From the NCBI GenBank assembly GCA_017889545.1, contig JAGFZV010000003.1:165140-229139 (forward strand): a DNA stretch of 64,000 nucleotides, in the 5' to 3' direction. Shown here one piece after another: positions 54,744 to 62,804 of this stretch. The position numbers and the translations under genes were made by a program. The notes beneath the pieces are model-generated. The model had not been told where the DNA came from, ran no database searches, and worked only from the letters and a program-made list of their open reading frames with translations. The first letter of the stretch is position 1. Every line of letters starts with the position of its first letter. This stretch comes from Bacillota bacterium (GTDB lineage: Bacteria; Bacillota; Negativicutes; CTSoil-072).

Positions 54744-55349
54744 TTATTGGGGTTTCCCTTTGAGCGCGTCCCCTCTGCTTACGACTGAATCAATAATCCC
54801 ATACTCTTTTGCCATTTGGCTTGACATAAAGAAGTCCCGCTCTGTATCATTCTGAATTTTCTCCAGAGACTGGCCGGTATGTCGAACAAGAATTTCATTC
54901 CCAACATCTCTCAGCCGTAAAATTTCCCTGGCATGGATTTCAATATCCGTTGCTTGCCCTTGTGCGCCGCCAAGCGGCTGATGGATCATAATGCGCGCAT
55001 AAGGAAGCGCATAGCGTTTTCCTTTTGCGCCGGCTGTAAGCAGCAAGGCTCCCATGCTGGCGGCCAAACCCAAACAAATCGTGGATACATCCGGGCGGAT
55101 ATACTGCATCGTATCATAAATCGCCAGACCTGCAGTCACCATGCCGCCAGGACTATTGATATACAAGTGAATATCTTTGTCCGGGTCTTCCGACTCTAAA
55201 AATAACAATTGAGCAATAATAAGATTCGCAACCGTGTCATCAATTGCACCGCCAACAAACACAATGCGGTCTTTCAACAGGCGTGAATAAATGTCATACG
55301 CACGTTCTCCGCGATTCGACTGTTCAACTACAATCGGCACAAAACTCAT
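54744..55349 (-). CDS. clpP: ATP-dependent Clp protease proteolytic subunit ClpP
   Basis: About 201 residues, serine protease. The catalytic Ser lies in [14 protein letters not shown] near 98, His in [14 protein letters not shown] near 123 and Asp in [19 protein letters not shown] near 172. The ATG at 55349 follows AGAGGTG; two codons upstream are open. It lies between tig and clpX, the canonical tig-clpP-clpX-lon order. Confidence 0.96.
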   Translation of the reverse strand: MSFVPIVVEQSNRGERAYDIYSRLLKDRIVFVGGAIDDTVANLIIAQLLFLESEDPDKDIHLYINSPGGMVTAGLAIYDTMQYIRPDVSTICLGLAASMGALLLTAGAKGKRYALPYARIMIHQPLGGAQGQATDIEIHAREILRLRDVGNEILVRHTGQSLEKIQNDTERDFFMSSQMAKEYGIIDSVVSRGDALKGKPQ

Positions 55350-55380
55350 ATCCAGCACCTCTGCTTCCGTTCATAATTTG

Positions 55381-56727
55381 TCATTCTGCCTTTTCTTGAA
55401 CCTCAGCTTCTTGGGACTCGGTTTCTTTCATTTCGTTTTCCTTGACTACCACACTGTCCATGATTAACTGTGAGGCTTTCTTCCGGGCGATGGAATTTAC
55501 TAATGTCGCAATCCGCGACGACTGCATCATCACTTTGCGGATTTCTTCCAATGGAGTTTGGTAACTTTGCGCCATTGCAGCAAGTTCCGTCTCAATATCT
55601 TCAGGTTTGACTTGAATATCTTCTTCTTTGGCTATTGCTTCCAACAGCATATCTGTTTTGACGTTATTGAGCGCTGCTTCGCGATAACTGGAACGCAAAG
55701 TAGCGATATCCATCTTCGCATACTCCATATATTTATCAAGCTTCATTCCCCGGCTTTGGAGGTTAGCATCCAGGTCTTCAATCATGTGGTTCACGCGTTC
55801 TTCAACCATAACCGCCGGAATATCCACCGTCATGTTATCAAGCGCAGTTTGCAATACTGAATTATAATATTCCCGCTCGGCTTTTTGTTCAGCCGCTTTT
55901 TCCAAGTTTGCACGGATATCCGCTTTTAATTCATCGACTGTTGTAAAATCGCTTACATCTTTAACAAATTCATCATCAAGAACCGGCAATTCTTTTCGCT
56001 TGACATCATTCACTTTTACTTTAAATACAGCTTCTTTGCCGGCAAGATCGGCAGCATGGTATTCTGTTGGGAATGTCACATTCACATCCCGTTCATCGCC
56101 AGATTTGGCACCAATCAATTGTTCTTCAAATCCCGGAATAAAACTGCCGGAGCCAATTTCCAGCGGATGTCCTTTGCCTTCGCCGCCATCAAACGGCACG
56201 CCATCTACATAGCCAATGAAATCAATGATTGCAAAATCTCCATTTGATAATTCCGCATCTTCCACAACCACCATTTTTGCCTGGCGGTTGCGCATGCTCT
56301 CTAAACTTCTATCTACTTCTTCTTCCGACACAACAACAGCCGGTTTCGTTACTTCCAGGCCTTTATATTGGCCAAGAACGACTTCCGGTTTTGCCACTAC
56401 TGTCGCTTTAAAAACGAATGGTTCGTCTTCCTTTAAATTTACCACTTCTACTTCGGGACGGCCAACCGGATCGATTCTCTGTTCTTGCAACGCTTGCGAA
56501 TAGGCCGGTGTTGCCAAAATTTCAAAAACCTCATCCATGATCGCTTCTTTGCCTAAACGTGCTTCCAAGACTTTCCGTGGTGCTTTTCCCTTTCGGAAGC
56601 CAGGAATATTAACCTGGGAAGCCAATTTATGATAAGCTTTTTCAACAGCTTTTTTCACTTCTTCCTGCGGCACTTCCATCGTCATTGTCACTTTATGGTT
56701 GTCAATTTTTTCTGTTGTTACCTGCAT
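55381..56727 (-). CDS. tig: Trigger factor (ribosome-associated chaperone)
   Basis: 448 residues: an N-terminal ribosome-binding domain with the signature GFRKGKAPRKVLE (near 43), an FKBP-type prolyl isomerase domain with GDFAIIDFIGYVDG and GSGSFIPGFEEQLIG (near 160-205) and a long alpha-helical C-domain ending in an acidic tail. AAGGAGG lies upstream of the ATG. It heads the tig-clpPX-lon-engB run, with the tRNA-Gly gene upstream. Confidence 0.95.
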   Translation of the reverse strand: MQVTTEKIDNHKVTMTMEVPQEEVKKAVEKAYHKLASQVNIPGFRKGKAPRKVLEARLGKEAIMDEVFEILATPAYSQALQEQRIDPVGRPEVEVVNLKEDEPFVFKATVVAKPEVVLGQYKGLEVTKPAVVVSEEEVDRSLESMRNRQAKMVVVEDAELSNGDFAIIDFIGYVDGVPFDGGEGKGHPLEIGSGSFIPGFEEQLIGAKSGDERDVNVTFPTEYHAADLAGKEAVFKVKVNDVKRKELPVLDDEFVKDVSDFTTVDELKADIRANLEKAAEQKAEREYYNSVLQTALDNMTVDIPAVMVEERVNHMIEDLDANLQSRGMKLDKYMEYAKMDIATLRSSYREAALNNVKTDMLLEAIAKEEDIQVKPEDIETELAAMAQSYQTPLEEIRKVMMQSSRIATLVNSIARKKASQLIMDSVVVKENEMKETESQEAEVQEKAE

Positions 56728-56870
56728 TTATATTGCAGCCTCCTTAAAAATAAAAAATATTAAAATATATATTGTTACAACTATGCTTGCCGATTAAGCC
56801 TGCATAATAGCATACAAATCATACCATGGACTATATAGTATCATATTTATTCTATAAAAACAAGATATAT

Positions 56871-56902
56871 GCAAAAAATCCCAGCAAATACCTATGCTGG
56901 GA
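56871..56902 (-). terminator. Rho-independent terminator of tRNA-Gly
   Basis: TCCCAGCA/TGCTGGGA stem followed by six Ts on the minus strand (TTTTTTGC). It lies 13 bases beyond the tRNA 3' end, so this tRNA is a monocistronic unit with its own promoter at 57017. Confidence 0.88.
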
Positions 56903-56914
56903 AAATTAATACTA

Positions 56915-56989
56915 TGGAGCGGAAAACGAGATTCGAACTCGCGACCCTCGCCTTGGCAAGGCGATGCTCTACCGCTGAGCTACTTCCGC
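56915..56989 (-). tRNA. tRNA-Gly (GCC anticodon)
   Basis: The minus strand folds into a full cloverleaf: acceptor GCGGAAG with TTTCCGC, anticodon loop TTGCCAA (anticodon GCC), T-loop TTCGAAT and encoded CCA at 56915-56917. It is preceded by a perfect consensus promoter. Confidence 0.95.
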
Positions 56990-57016
56990 AAAAAATATTG
57001 TTTGACAACGTTGTTT

Positions 57017-57045
57017 ATTATAACCTGTCCCTGGTGATCTGTCAA
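57017..57045 (-). promoter_or_regulatory. Consensus promoter of tRNA-Gly
   Basis: Minus-strand TTGACA and TATAAT are separated by exactly 17 bases, a full match to the sigma-70/sigma-A consensus. The start point would be near 57010, about 20 bases before the tRNA. Confidence 0.92.
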
Positions 57046-57074
57046 CGCCTCCTCCGTACTTTCGGAAAAAAATT

Positions 57075-57686
57075 TCACTGCGTAATTTTTGCCGTTAACT
57101 CCGCAACATGTCTTCCTTGAAAGCGAGCTGCCGCCAATTCATTTTCACTCGGCCAACGCTCACCGGATCCGCCGACGATAGTCGAAGCGCCATAAGGAGA
57201 ACCGCCGGTAATTTCATCCATCCGCGTTTGTCCTGTAAACGAATATGGCAAGCCGGCGATCACCATGCCATGGTGAAGAAGCGTAATATAAAAGCTAAGA
57301 ATGGTCGTTTCTTGCCCGCCATGCTGGGTTCCCGAACTGGTAAAAACACTGCCGACTTTACCGATCAACGCCCCTTGGCTCCAGAGTCCGCCGGTCGCAT
57401 CCAGAAATTGCCTCATCTGTCCGCACATGTTCCCGAACCGGGTTGGCGTTCCAAAAATTATCGCATCGGCTGCAGCCAGTTCCTGCAATGTACAAACAGG
57501 GATCTGCGCCATCGCTTTTGCCGTTTCAAAGGCGCCCATGCTTTTCAATACTTCCTCCGGCAAGGTTTCCGGGACTCTTCGCAATGTCACTTCCGCGCCG
57601 GCAACTTCATAGGCGCCGGCAGCAACCGCCTCAGCCATCCTATGAATATGACCATACATCGAATAATAAACAACAAGTATTTTCAT
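57075..57686 (-). CDS. wrbA: NAD(P)H:quinone oxidoreductase WrbA-type flavodoxin
   Basis: About 203 residues, flavodoxin fold with the FMN loop [17 protein letters not shown] near 5 and the WrbA pattern [23 protein letters not shown] split near 78-100, plus [11 protein letters not shown] near 115. It reduces quinones by two electrons to limit semiquinone stress. The ATG at 57686 follows AAGGAGG by eight bases. The gene stands alone between tRNA genes. Confidence 0.93.
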   Translation of the reverse strand: MKILVVYYSMYGHIHRMAEAVAAGAYEVAGAEVTLRRVPETLPEEVLKSMGAFETAKAMAQIPVCTLQELAAADAIIFGTPTRFGNMCGQMRQFLDATGGLWSQGALIGKVGSVFTSSGTQHGGQETTILSFYITLLHHGMVIAGLPYSFTGQTRMDEITGGSPYGASTIVGGSGERWPSENELAAARFQGRHVAELTAKITQ

Positions 57687-57861
57687 GCATCCAGCCTCCT
57701 TGTCCTTATTAGCCAATCGTGTCTATCTGTTTCTTTCTGTTAAATTGCGTAAAATCCTTCTATTCTTATTTTTCAAAGAAAATTCAAAGAGTTCGTTTCG
57801 ATAGATCAACAACAAATAGCAAGGGTTGAAAATCAGCGGACAAGACACAGGCCTTGCAGCG

Positions 57862-57893
57862 AAAACAGCAGATCACGTATGACCTGCTGTTTT
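57862..57893. terminator. Bidirectional terminator-like hairpin between wrbA and tRNA-Leu
   Basis: AAAACAGCAG (57862-57871) pairs with CTGCTGTTTT (57884-57893). A/T runs border it on both strands. It lies downstream of tRNA-Leu on the minus strand as a possible second terminator. No gene ends here on the plus strand. Confidence 0.6.
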
Positions 57894-57940
57894 AAATGAA
57901 TTTTACATTTCTTCACAAACTGAATCAATGCCACATATGC

Positions 57941-57970
57941 AAAAACTTACAAGCGATTGCTTGTAAGTTT
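57941..57970 (-). terminator. Rho-independent terminator of tRNA-Leu
   Basis: AAACTTACAAGC/GCTTGTAAGTTT, perfect 12-base stem with a 4-base loop, followed on the minus strand by TTTTTGC. Ten bases past the tRNA-Leu 3' end. Confidence 0.88.
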
Positions 57971-57979
57971 CATTTTTAG

Positions 57980-58064
57980 TGGTGCGGGAGACAGGAATTG
58001 AACCTGCACGCCTCGCGGCGCTAGATCCTAAGTCTAGTGCGTCTGCCAGTTCCGCCACTCCCGC
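57980..58064 (-). tRNA. tRNA-Leu (TAG anticodon)
   Basis: 85-base class II tRNA on the minus strand: acceptor GCGGGAG with CTCCCGC, anticodon loop CTTAGGA (TAG), long variable arm near 58011-58024 and T-loop TTCAATT; CCA encoded at 57980-57982. Confidence 0.95.
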
Positions 58065-58153
58065 ATATGAAGCTGTACCTAACAGCGTAATCGCTATTAG
58101 ATTATTGCACCGTCAAGGACATCTCTCCAGAAGTCCAGTGTCCTGACATGAAG

Positions 58154-58182
58154 ATATTACCACAAGGAAAAAAGTAAGTCAA
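58154..58182 (-). promoter_or_regulatory. Promoter of tRNA-Leu
   Basis: Minus-strand TTGACT and TAATAT are 17 bases apart, with five and four matches to consensus. The start point is near 58147, 80 bases before the tRNA. Confidence 0.75.
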
Positions 58183-58216
58183 GTTCAAAAGTCTAATGTG
58201 GCCGAAGATAGCGATG

Positions 58217-58468
58217 CTATTGTATTTCCGGTTCGCCTTCGTAGTATTCCGCAGAAATCGCTTTGACTTTCCAAGCACTGTTTTTAAACATATGCAACTT
58301 GATATCTCGGGCCGCTAGAGTCGCAATATACTTCCCATACGCATCTTCCAATATTGCTTCCCCTTCGAAAGTATTTGAATTGGCCTTGTGAGTCTCTACA
58401 GTCCACGTAAGGATTTTAAACGGTATTTCATTTTGTTCGCGCAATTGACGCAGTTTACATTTTTCCAT
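58217..58468 (-). CDS. Uncharacterised small protein, downstream member of a duplicated pair
   Basis: 83 residues, soluble, mixed charge, no membrane segment. It begins MEKCKLRQLREQNEIPFK, has LTWTVE near 22, EAILEDAYGKYIATL near 38 and AWKVKAI near 65. It is a paralogue of the protein at 58522-58791: both share LRE-N-IPF-I-W-VE, a D-(Y/F)G-x-Y-x-AT stretch and W(K/R)VK-x-I. GGAGG lies five bases before the ATG at 58468. Family unknown to me. With its partner it lies 3' of a c-di-GMP-I riboswitch, so it may act in motility, adhesion or surface signalling (inference). Confidence 0.75.
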   Translation of the reverse strand: MEKCKLRQLREQNEIPFKILTWTVETHKANSNTFEGEAILEDAYGKYIATLAARDIKLHMFKNSAWKVKAISAEYYEGEPEIQ

Positions 58469-58521
58469 AGCTGCCTCCAATGAAATTATTTAGTAAATTC
58501 GAAAAAGCGCCCGCAGCGCTT

Positions 58522-58791
58522 TTAGCCCGTCATGTGAAGTCCTTTTTCCGGATTTTTGCCCGCGTCTATTTCCTTGACTCTCCAGCTTTGTCCGCGCTTA
58601 TCTCCATATTGTTCAATTCTCCAGATCGTGGCGCAATAGAAGCCGAATTCATCCTGCAGCACCACCACGGCCTCAATAATACTTCCTTTGCTTGAATCAA
58701 CCGTTATCTCATAAGGCTCCACGATCCAACTGATAATCGCAAATGGGATTTGATTGCATTCTCGCAGTACCCTGATGTTCCGCTTGTCCAT
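58522..58791 (-). CDS. Uncharacterised small protein, upstream member of a duplicated pair
   Basis: 89 residues beginning MDKRNIRVLRECNQIPFA, then ISWIVE, EAVVVLQDEFGFYCATIW and SWRVKEI. It has no membrane segment; likely a small beta-rich domain with conserved Trp in the two shared motifs. GGAGG lies six bases before the ATG at 58791. It is the first gene after a c-di-GMP-I aptamer (58910-58985) with an intrinsic terminator between them (58851-58892), so expression is expected to respond to c-di-GMP. No family recognised. Confidence 0.75.
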   Translation of the reverse strand: MDKRNIRVLRECNQIPFAIISWIVEPYEITVDSSKGSIIEAVVVLQDEFGFYCATIWRIEQYGDKRGQSWRVKEIDAGKNPEKGLHMTG

Positions 58792-58850
58792 TTTCAACCT
58801 CCGTGATCACTTTCCATTTAAAATCTCTTTCCGCAAATACACGATGCTTC

Positions 58851-58892
58851 ACAAAATAAAGCGACACCCGCCTCGTAAAAATGCCGGTGCCG
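58851..58892 (-). terminator. Riboswitch expression-platform terminator
   Basis: On the minus strand CGGCACCGGC pairs with GCGGGTGTCG (one mismatch, one wobble) and is followed by CTTTATTTTG. It lies between the c-di-GMP-I aptamer and the first small gene, the arrangement of a transcriptional switch. Confidence 0.75.
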
Positions 58893-58909
58893 AACATCAC
58901 TTTTTCAAA

Positions 58910-58985
58910 GCGGCAACCTGGCAATCATAGACTAGCGTCCTTAGACCCATGGCTTTGCGCCCCTATCTTTCAATAAGTTTGCCAA
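58910..58985 (-). promoter_or_regulatory. Cyclic di-GMP-I (GEMM-I) riboswitch aptamer
   Basis: The minus strand carries the GEMM-I signature in order: GGCAAAC, a hairpin CTTAT-TGAAAG-ATAGG closed by a GAAA tetraloop, GCGCAAAGCCATGGGTCTAA, then GATTGCCAGGTTGCC. P1 forms from GGCAA (58979-58983) and TTGCC (58912-58916). The tetraloop, the CGCAAAGCC core and the closing GGTTGCC are the features that define this family. Confidence 0.92.
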
Positions 58986-59154
58986 TATGCAATTAGAACC
59001 CACTCTAAGCTCACCAATATTTCCATACATGTTATCGAAAATATTGGCAACTTTCTTAATAGCCGCAGCACCCAATAATCATGTTTTTTTGACTCGTATG
59101 GATGGTTGAACCTAAATCGACAAGTCCACTCTCATCAATGCCAGCCTGGCATGC

Positions 59155-59200
59155 CAGAAAAAACAAACTTCCTGAATACCGGATGGTATCAGGAAGTTTG
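59155..59200 (-). terminator. Terminator of the tRNA-His/Gln/Lys unit
   Basis: Perfect 11-base arms CAAACTTCCTG/CAGGAAGTTTG with an inner ATACC/GGTAT extension; the minus strand continues with TTTTTTCT. It starts 13 bases past tRNA-Lys. Confidence 0.88.
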
Positions 59201-59212
59201 CAATGTATTGAT

Positions 59213-59288
59213 TGGTGACCCACGTTGGACTCGAACCAACGACACCCTGATTAAAAGTCAGGTGCTCTACCGACTGAGCTAGTGGGTC
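59213..59288 (-). tRNA. tRNA-Lys (TTT anticodon)
   Basis: 76-base cloverleaf on the minus strand: acceptor GACCCAC/GTGGGTC, anticodon loop CTTTTAA (TTT), T-loop TTCGAGT, CCA encoded. Third gene of the tRNA unit. Confidence 0.95.
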
Positions 59289-59292
59289 ATAA

Positions 59293-59368
59293 TGGCTGGG
59301 GCGGCTGGACTCGAACCAACGCATGCGGGAGTCAAAGTCCCGTGCCTTACCGACTTGGCGACGCCCCA
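59293..59368 (-). tRNA. tRNA-Gln (TTG anticodon)
   Basis: 76-base cloverleaf: acceptor TGGGGCG/CGCCCCA, anticodon loop CTTTGAC (TTG), T-loop TTCGAGT, CCA encoded at 59293-59295. Four bases separate it from tRNA-Lys. Confidence 0.94.
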
Positions 59369-59396
59369 ATCTATATAAATAATCGTTAGTGTTAAA

Positions 59397-59473
59397 TGGG
59401 GTGACTGGTGGGGATCGAACCCACGTATAACGGAACCACAATCCGCCGTGTTAACCGCTTCACCACAGCCACC
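59397..59473 (-). tRNA. tRNA-His (GTG anticodon)
   Basis: 77 bases including the extra 5' G (G-1) that pairs with C73; acceptor GTGGCTG/CAGTCAC, anticodon loop TTGTGGT (GTG), T-loop TTCGATC, CCA encoded. First gene of the tRNA unit after the promoter at 59512. Confidence 0.94.
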
Positions 59474-59511
59474 ATGCTATTCTAACAAGCTCTTCCCTAG
59501 CGACGAAACAT

Positions 59512-59540
59512 ATTTTATCATGTCAGACAAGCGATGTCAA
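59512..59540 (-). promoter_or_regulatory. Promoter of the tRNA-His/Gln/Lys unit
   Basis: Minus-strand TTGACA and TAAAAT, 17 bases apart. The -35 is perfect and the -10 matches five of six bases. Start point near 59505. Confidence 0.88.
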
Positions 59541-59582
59541 TAGCAATCTACAACCGATTTTTTCATAGCCTGGCAATCCAGT

Positions 59583-60398
59583 TTACCTTTTCAGCATCTG
59601 GTTCAAACTGCCCATCTGGTAACCAAAAAGATCCAACGCAACGAAGGAAAAGCCCAATTTCTTTACCCCTGACGCAATTTCTCTGACCGTTTCCAGGTTG
59701 GCCAAAACAGCAAATTGTTCCGGTTGAACTTCAATTCGCGCCAAGTCCCCATGGTGTCTGAGACGGACTTGACCGGAAAAATATTTTTTGAGCAATTCTT
59801 CCGCAGCGTCCACTTGCCGCAACCGTTCAGCGGTAATTGGCAGTCCATAGGCAATCCGCGAAGAAAGACAGGCTGCACTCGGTTTATTATATGTCGGAAG
59901 TCCCCATTCCCTGGAGAGATCCCTGATTTCCTGTTTGGTCAAGCCGACTTCCAGCAATGGACTCCGGACAGCTTCAAGCTCGTCTACCGCCCGCATTCCA
60001 GGACGATAGTCGCCGATGTCGTCAGCGTTAGAGCCTTCCAGCACCCATTTGTACCCTTCTTTTTTTGCCCATTTAACCATCAACTCAAAGCGCATTTTTT
60101 TACAGTAATAACACCGTTCTGCGGTATTGGCGACAAAATCAGGGCTTTCCAGTTCACTGATATCAGCCACCGTATGCTTGATCCCAATCATTTTTGCAAA
60201 AGCCGCCGCTTCATCGGCTTCGCTTTTCGGAAGCGTTTCTGACGACGCAGTAATCGCAATCGCCCTGTCCTTTAGCACCTTATATGCGGCCGCAGCTAAA
60301 AAACTGCTGTCCACTCCGCCGGAAAAGCCAATAACAACGCTTTCCATTTCCCGCAATACTTGCAGCAGTGCATTTAATTTTTCTTCCGTAGCCTTCAA
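59583..60398 (-). CDS. larE: ATP-dependent sacrificial sulfur transferase LarE
   Basis: About 271 residues, PP-loop pyrophosphatase. The P-loop GFSGGVDSSFLAAAA lies near 24 and a conserved Cys pair CYYCKKMRFEL near 95; the sacrificial Cys is in KPSAACLSSRIAYG near 175. LarE supplies sulfur to the nickel-pincer cofactor used by LarA-type racemases. A TTG start at 60398 follows GGAGG by eight bases. No larA, larB or larC is nearby, so the target enzyme lies elsewhere. A perfect promoter is at 60485. Confidence 0.88.
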   Translation of the reverse strand: MKATEEKLNALLQVLREMESVVIGFSGGVDSSFLAAAAYKVLKDRAIAITASSETLPKSEADEAAAFAKMIGIKHTVADISELESPDFVANTAERCYYCKKMRFELMVKWAKKEGYKWVLEGSNADDIGDYRPGMRAVDELEAVRSPLLEVGLTKQEIRDLSREWGLPTYNKPSAACLSSRIAYGLPITAERLRQVDAAEELLKKYFSGQVRLRHHGDLARIEVQPEQFAVLANLETVREIASGVKKLGFSFVALDLFGYQMGSLNQMLKR

Positions 60399-60484
60399 GC
60401 CATCCGCCTCCGTCTGCTTTTCTTTATCACCCAAAACCGAAGTTTTCAGCCATAATTTAAGCAGCTTTTACTCTTTCTAGTGGC

Positions 60485-60513
60485 ATTATACGCTGTGTCA
60501 AACACGTTGTCAA
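60485..60513 (-). promoter_or_regulatory. Consensus promoter of larE
   Basis: Minus-strand TTGACA and TATAAT are separated by 17 bases: a full match. The leader of about 80 bases holds an 8-codon open frame (ATGGCTGAAAACTTCGG...TGA) and a TTCG-loop hairpin. Confidence 0.88.
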
Positions 60514-60584
60514 TGTAAGAACCGGTCTTTAAAAACAGCATTCCAAACATGAAGAGTTGTAATTGGCAAACTATTTTAAAACGC

Positions 60585-60619
60585 AAAAAGTCAGCAGCTT
60601 ACCTCAGCAAGCCGCTGAC
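60585..60619 (-). terminator. Terminator after the Mpv17-like gene
   Basis: GTCAGC/GCTGAC arms with an inner GCTT/AAGC pair; the minus strand continues TTTTTGCG. About 30 bases past the stop at 60650. Confidence 0.85.
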
Positions 60620-60649
60620 CTCAACATCCATTCGGAAGTTCTTATTTTA

Positions 60650-61324
60650 TTATTTGCTCGTTTGCAGTTTTTGCCTTTTTGCGTAAGAAAGAATTGCGCC
60701 AAGAACAATGGCCAAGTAGGCTGCTGCAAATACCCTATATTCCGGAGGCAGCAAAAATACGATCGTGTGCGCCGGTATCCAAAAAAACGGTATCGTTTTC
60801 ATAAACACAAAAGCAAACATACTGTGCCAGTCAATTTTGTTCAGTATGGTAATCAAGTTTACTTTACTGGCCGACATCCTTTCGCCGCAAATCAGATCGA
60901 TATACGTGTCACTGATGCGATGAGCAATCATAAACGTGGGTGCAAACGTCAGATTCATAATAGCAGAAATATAAAAAGACGCCATAATCTTGGCTATCAT
61001 GCCATCACCAACCCACAACAGCCCTTTTGCTACCGCTCCGGCAACTCCGCTGGAAAATATTTCGAACATTAAGGTAATCAGTACGCCAATAAGTCCCCAA
61101 ACCATCGACCGGTACGGCAGCCCGGACGGTTTTTCCCACGTCCCAGTGCTGATACGGATCGTTAGCAATTCGCCCATCGTGGCCAAAATTCCAAATTTAA
61201 CAAACCCCATAAAAAACGGATGACCCTTAGTAAGAGCAACAAATACCTGATGAGTGGCAGGTATCATTAAAACGGATGAAATAATGGCCAATGCTGCCAC
61301 CCATAAAAAATCCCCTTGTTTCAA
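60650..61324 (-). CDS. Membrane protein, Mpv17/PMP22-like
   Basis: 224 residues with five or six membrane segments. The C-terminal stretch FFWIPAHTIVFLLPPEYRVFAAA followed by GAILSYAKR resembles the Mpv17/PMP22 signature, and an internal DWHSMFAFVFMK precedes it. Bacterial members are uncharacterised; the family may form channels in eukaryotes. A TTG start at 61324 follows GGGGGA by six bases. It follows the ykvI-type gene after a terminator. The match is by eye to a loose pattern, so only moderately sure. Confidence 0.55.
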   Translation of the reverse strand: MKQGDFLWVAALAIISSVLMIPATHQVFVALTKGHPFFMGFVKFGILATMGELLTIRISTGTWEKPSGLPYRSMVWGLIGVLITLMFEIFSSGVAGAVAKGLLWVGDGMIAKIMASFYISAIMNLTFAPTFMIAHRISDTYIDLICGERMSASKVNLITILNKIDWHSMFAFVFMKTIPFFWIPAHTIVFLLPPEYRVFAAAYLAIVLGAILSYAKRQKLQTSK

Positions 61325-61370
61325 ATAGATTCCCCCTTTCGTAAGTAATTGTAATTTCTGTAAGACTAGA

Positions 61371-61419
61371 AAAAAGGCCGGTTAACGCAATCAGATGCAA
61401 ACAGTTGCGTTAACCAGCC
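61371..61419 (-). terminator. Rho-independent terminator after the ykvI-type gene
   Basis: Eleven-base perfect arms GGTTAACGCAA/TTGCGTTAACC extended by GGC/GCC, followed on the minus strand by CCTTTTTTCT. About 30 bases past the stop at 61449. Confidence 0.87.
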
Positions 61420-61448
61420 TCGGATAAATGCAAATTCTGCTTCTATTA

Positions 61449-62603
61449 CTACACTTCTTGAATTCCCTGTTGTTTACGCAATGCTGCATTTCTGCGGATT
61501 TTCATTGTTCCAACAGTAAGCAGCGGGATAACGACAAACGCGATCCCAACATAACCCATCGAGCCATACCCTTTTACCACCAAAGCGGTTAAACCGAAAG
61601 TAGAAGCGCCCACACACAACACCACGGTCAATAACGCAATGATTAGTCTGCGCAATCTCAGACTTTCGAATGCGCCTTTTCCCTCCCAGGCTTTTTCAAA
61701 GCGGGTAACCGCAGTGAACACAAAAGAGATTGCGGTTCCCATCAAGGCAACAAACAAAATAATGCTGTACAAAATTTTCAACCAAGGCAACCCAAGCTGG
61801 TTTGTCATGTAGTATACCGGCAGAGTTTCTTTTAAAACTCCCGGCGCAAAGCCTAACAATACAATACTCATCGCGGCTAAAAATAGACCGTTTAGCAAAA
61901 TTCCAAACACTCCGAACATATTGCATTCTTTGGTAGTGGTAATTTTATGCGAGACAGAAATGGCAGGTACCAGGCCAAACGCCTGAAATCCTACATATAA
62001 ACAGGCTTTCCAAACTCCCTCCCACGTATCATTGCCAAACGTTTCATGGGAAGAAATGAATTTGATGGCTTTAAAACCATTCATGTCAAAACCCAGATAA
62101 ACAAGCATGACCAAAGTTACAATGAGGAAATATGCTTTGTAGCGCAAAACACGAAGGATGAGTTCGGCCCCGAAGATCGTCAGACACAACAACACAGCTC
62201 CGATAGCAGAAATACCAACAAAGTATGGGATTCCCAGAGTATTCTGCAGCAAAGCGCCGGCACCGGCTATTGAAGTGCTCACGGCAATTAAAATATTCGC
62301 CATAAAACAAAGTTCAAATATAACGGAAAAGATTTTTTCATGAGGATGGTATAAAACATTGGCAAAGCTCTTATAATCGTGAACATTGTGATCCTTCGCC
62401 AGCACCAATGCATTTCGATAGGTCCAGGCTACAAGACCCATTGCAATAATGGGCAGAAAAGCAGATGTCCAACCGTATTTTACATAGAAATTAACTTCCT
62501 GATTCCCCGTAGCGAAACCACCGCCGCAATGCGTTGAAAACCAGACTGCAGCTACCGAAAATGATATCCAAAGAAAACTAAGTCCCGTTTTTTGGTCGCT
62601 CAT
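61449..62603 (-). CDS. YkvI-family amino-acid-transporter-like permease
   Basis: 384 residues with about ten membrane helices. It begins with SVAAVWFSTHCGGGFATGNQE near 16, a Gly-rich unwound segment typical of LeuT-fold transporters and of YkvI. Other landmarks are SIAGAGALLQNTLGIPYF near 110 and GTAISFVFTAVTRFEKAW near 290. Substrate unknown; branched-chain or other amino acids are guesses. AGGAGG precedes the ATG. It is separated from ptb by about 200 bases containing a hairpin without T-tract. Confidence 0.78.
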   Translation of the reverse strand: MSDQKTGLSFLWISFSVAAVWFSTHCGGGFATGNQEVNFYVKYGWTSAFLPIIAMGLVAWTYRNALVLAKDHNVHDYKSFANVLYHPHEKIFSVIFELCFMANILIAVSTSIAGAGALLQNTLGIPYFVGISAIGAVLLCLTIFGAELILRVLRYKAYFLIVTLVMLVYLGFDMNGFKAIKFISSHETFGNDTWEGVWKACLYVGFQAFGLVPAISVSHKITTTKECNMFGVFGILLNGLFLAAMSIVLLGFAPGVLKETLPVYYMTNQLGLPWLKILYSIILFVALMGTAISFVFTAVTRFEKAWEGKGAFESLRLRRLIIALLTVVLCVGASTFGLTALVVKGYGSMGYVGIAFVVIPLLTVGTMKIRRNAALRKQQGIQEV

Positions 62604-62725
62604 TCTATATTCCTCCTATTTTTTGGTATCGTTTTTTCCATTGCCAATCAGGATCTTGTAACTATTTACGTTATCCACTTTGCCGGCTCCTGTTCACGTT
62701 CTACCAAACTCATGCCCCCTTGTCT

Positions 62726-62760
62726 TTAGCAAGAAGGAAACCCTCCCTCCTTCTTGCTAA
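62726..62760. repeat. Inverted repeat downstream of ptb
   Basis: Perfect 13-base arms TTAGCAAGAAGGA/TCCTTCTTGCTAA around a 9-base pyrimidine-rich loop. No T-tract follows on either strand. It lies 45 bases past the ptb stop and probably ends the ptb-buk transcript, by position only. Apart from this hairpin I see nothing else in 62604-62804. Confidence 0.55.
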
Positions 62761-62804
62761 GGCTATTAATTTCAAATTAGCCACTTTGAAACTAGGCCAT
62801 TGTA

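Noticed and set aside
58709..58924. A 71-codon minus-strand frame that looked like a third, truncated copy of the small duplicated proteins (FKWKVITEV tail).
   Set aside because: Its 5' part coincides with the c-di-GMP-I aptamer and the expression-platform terminator, it has no ribosome binding site, and it overlaps the start of the 89-residue gene in another frame. The similarity is slight.
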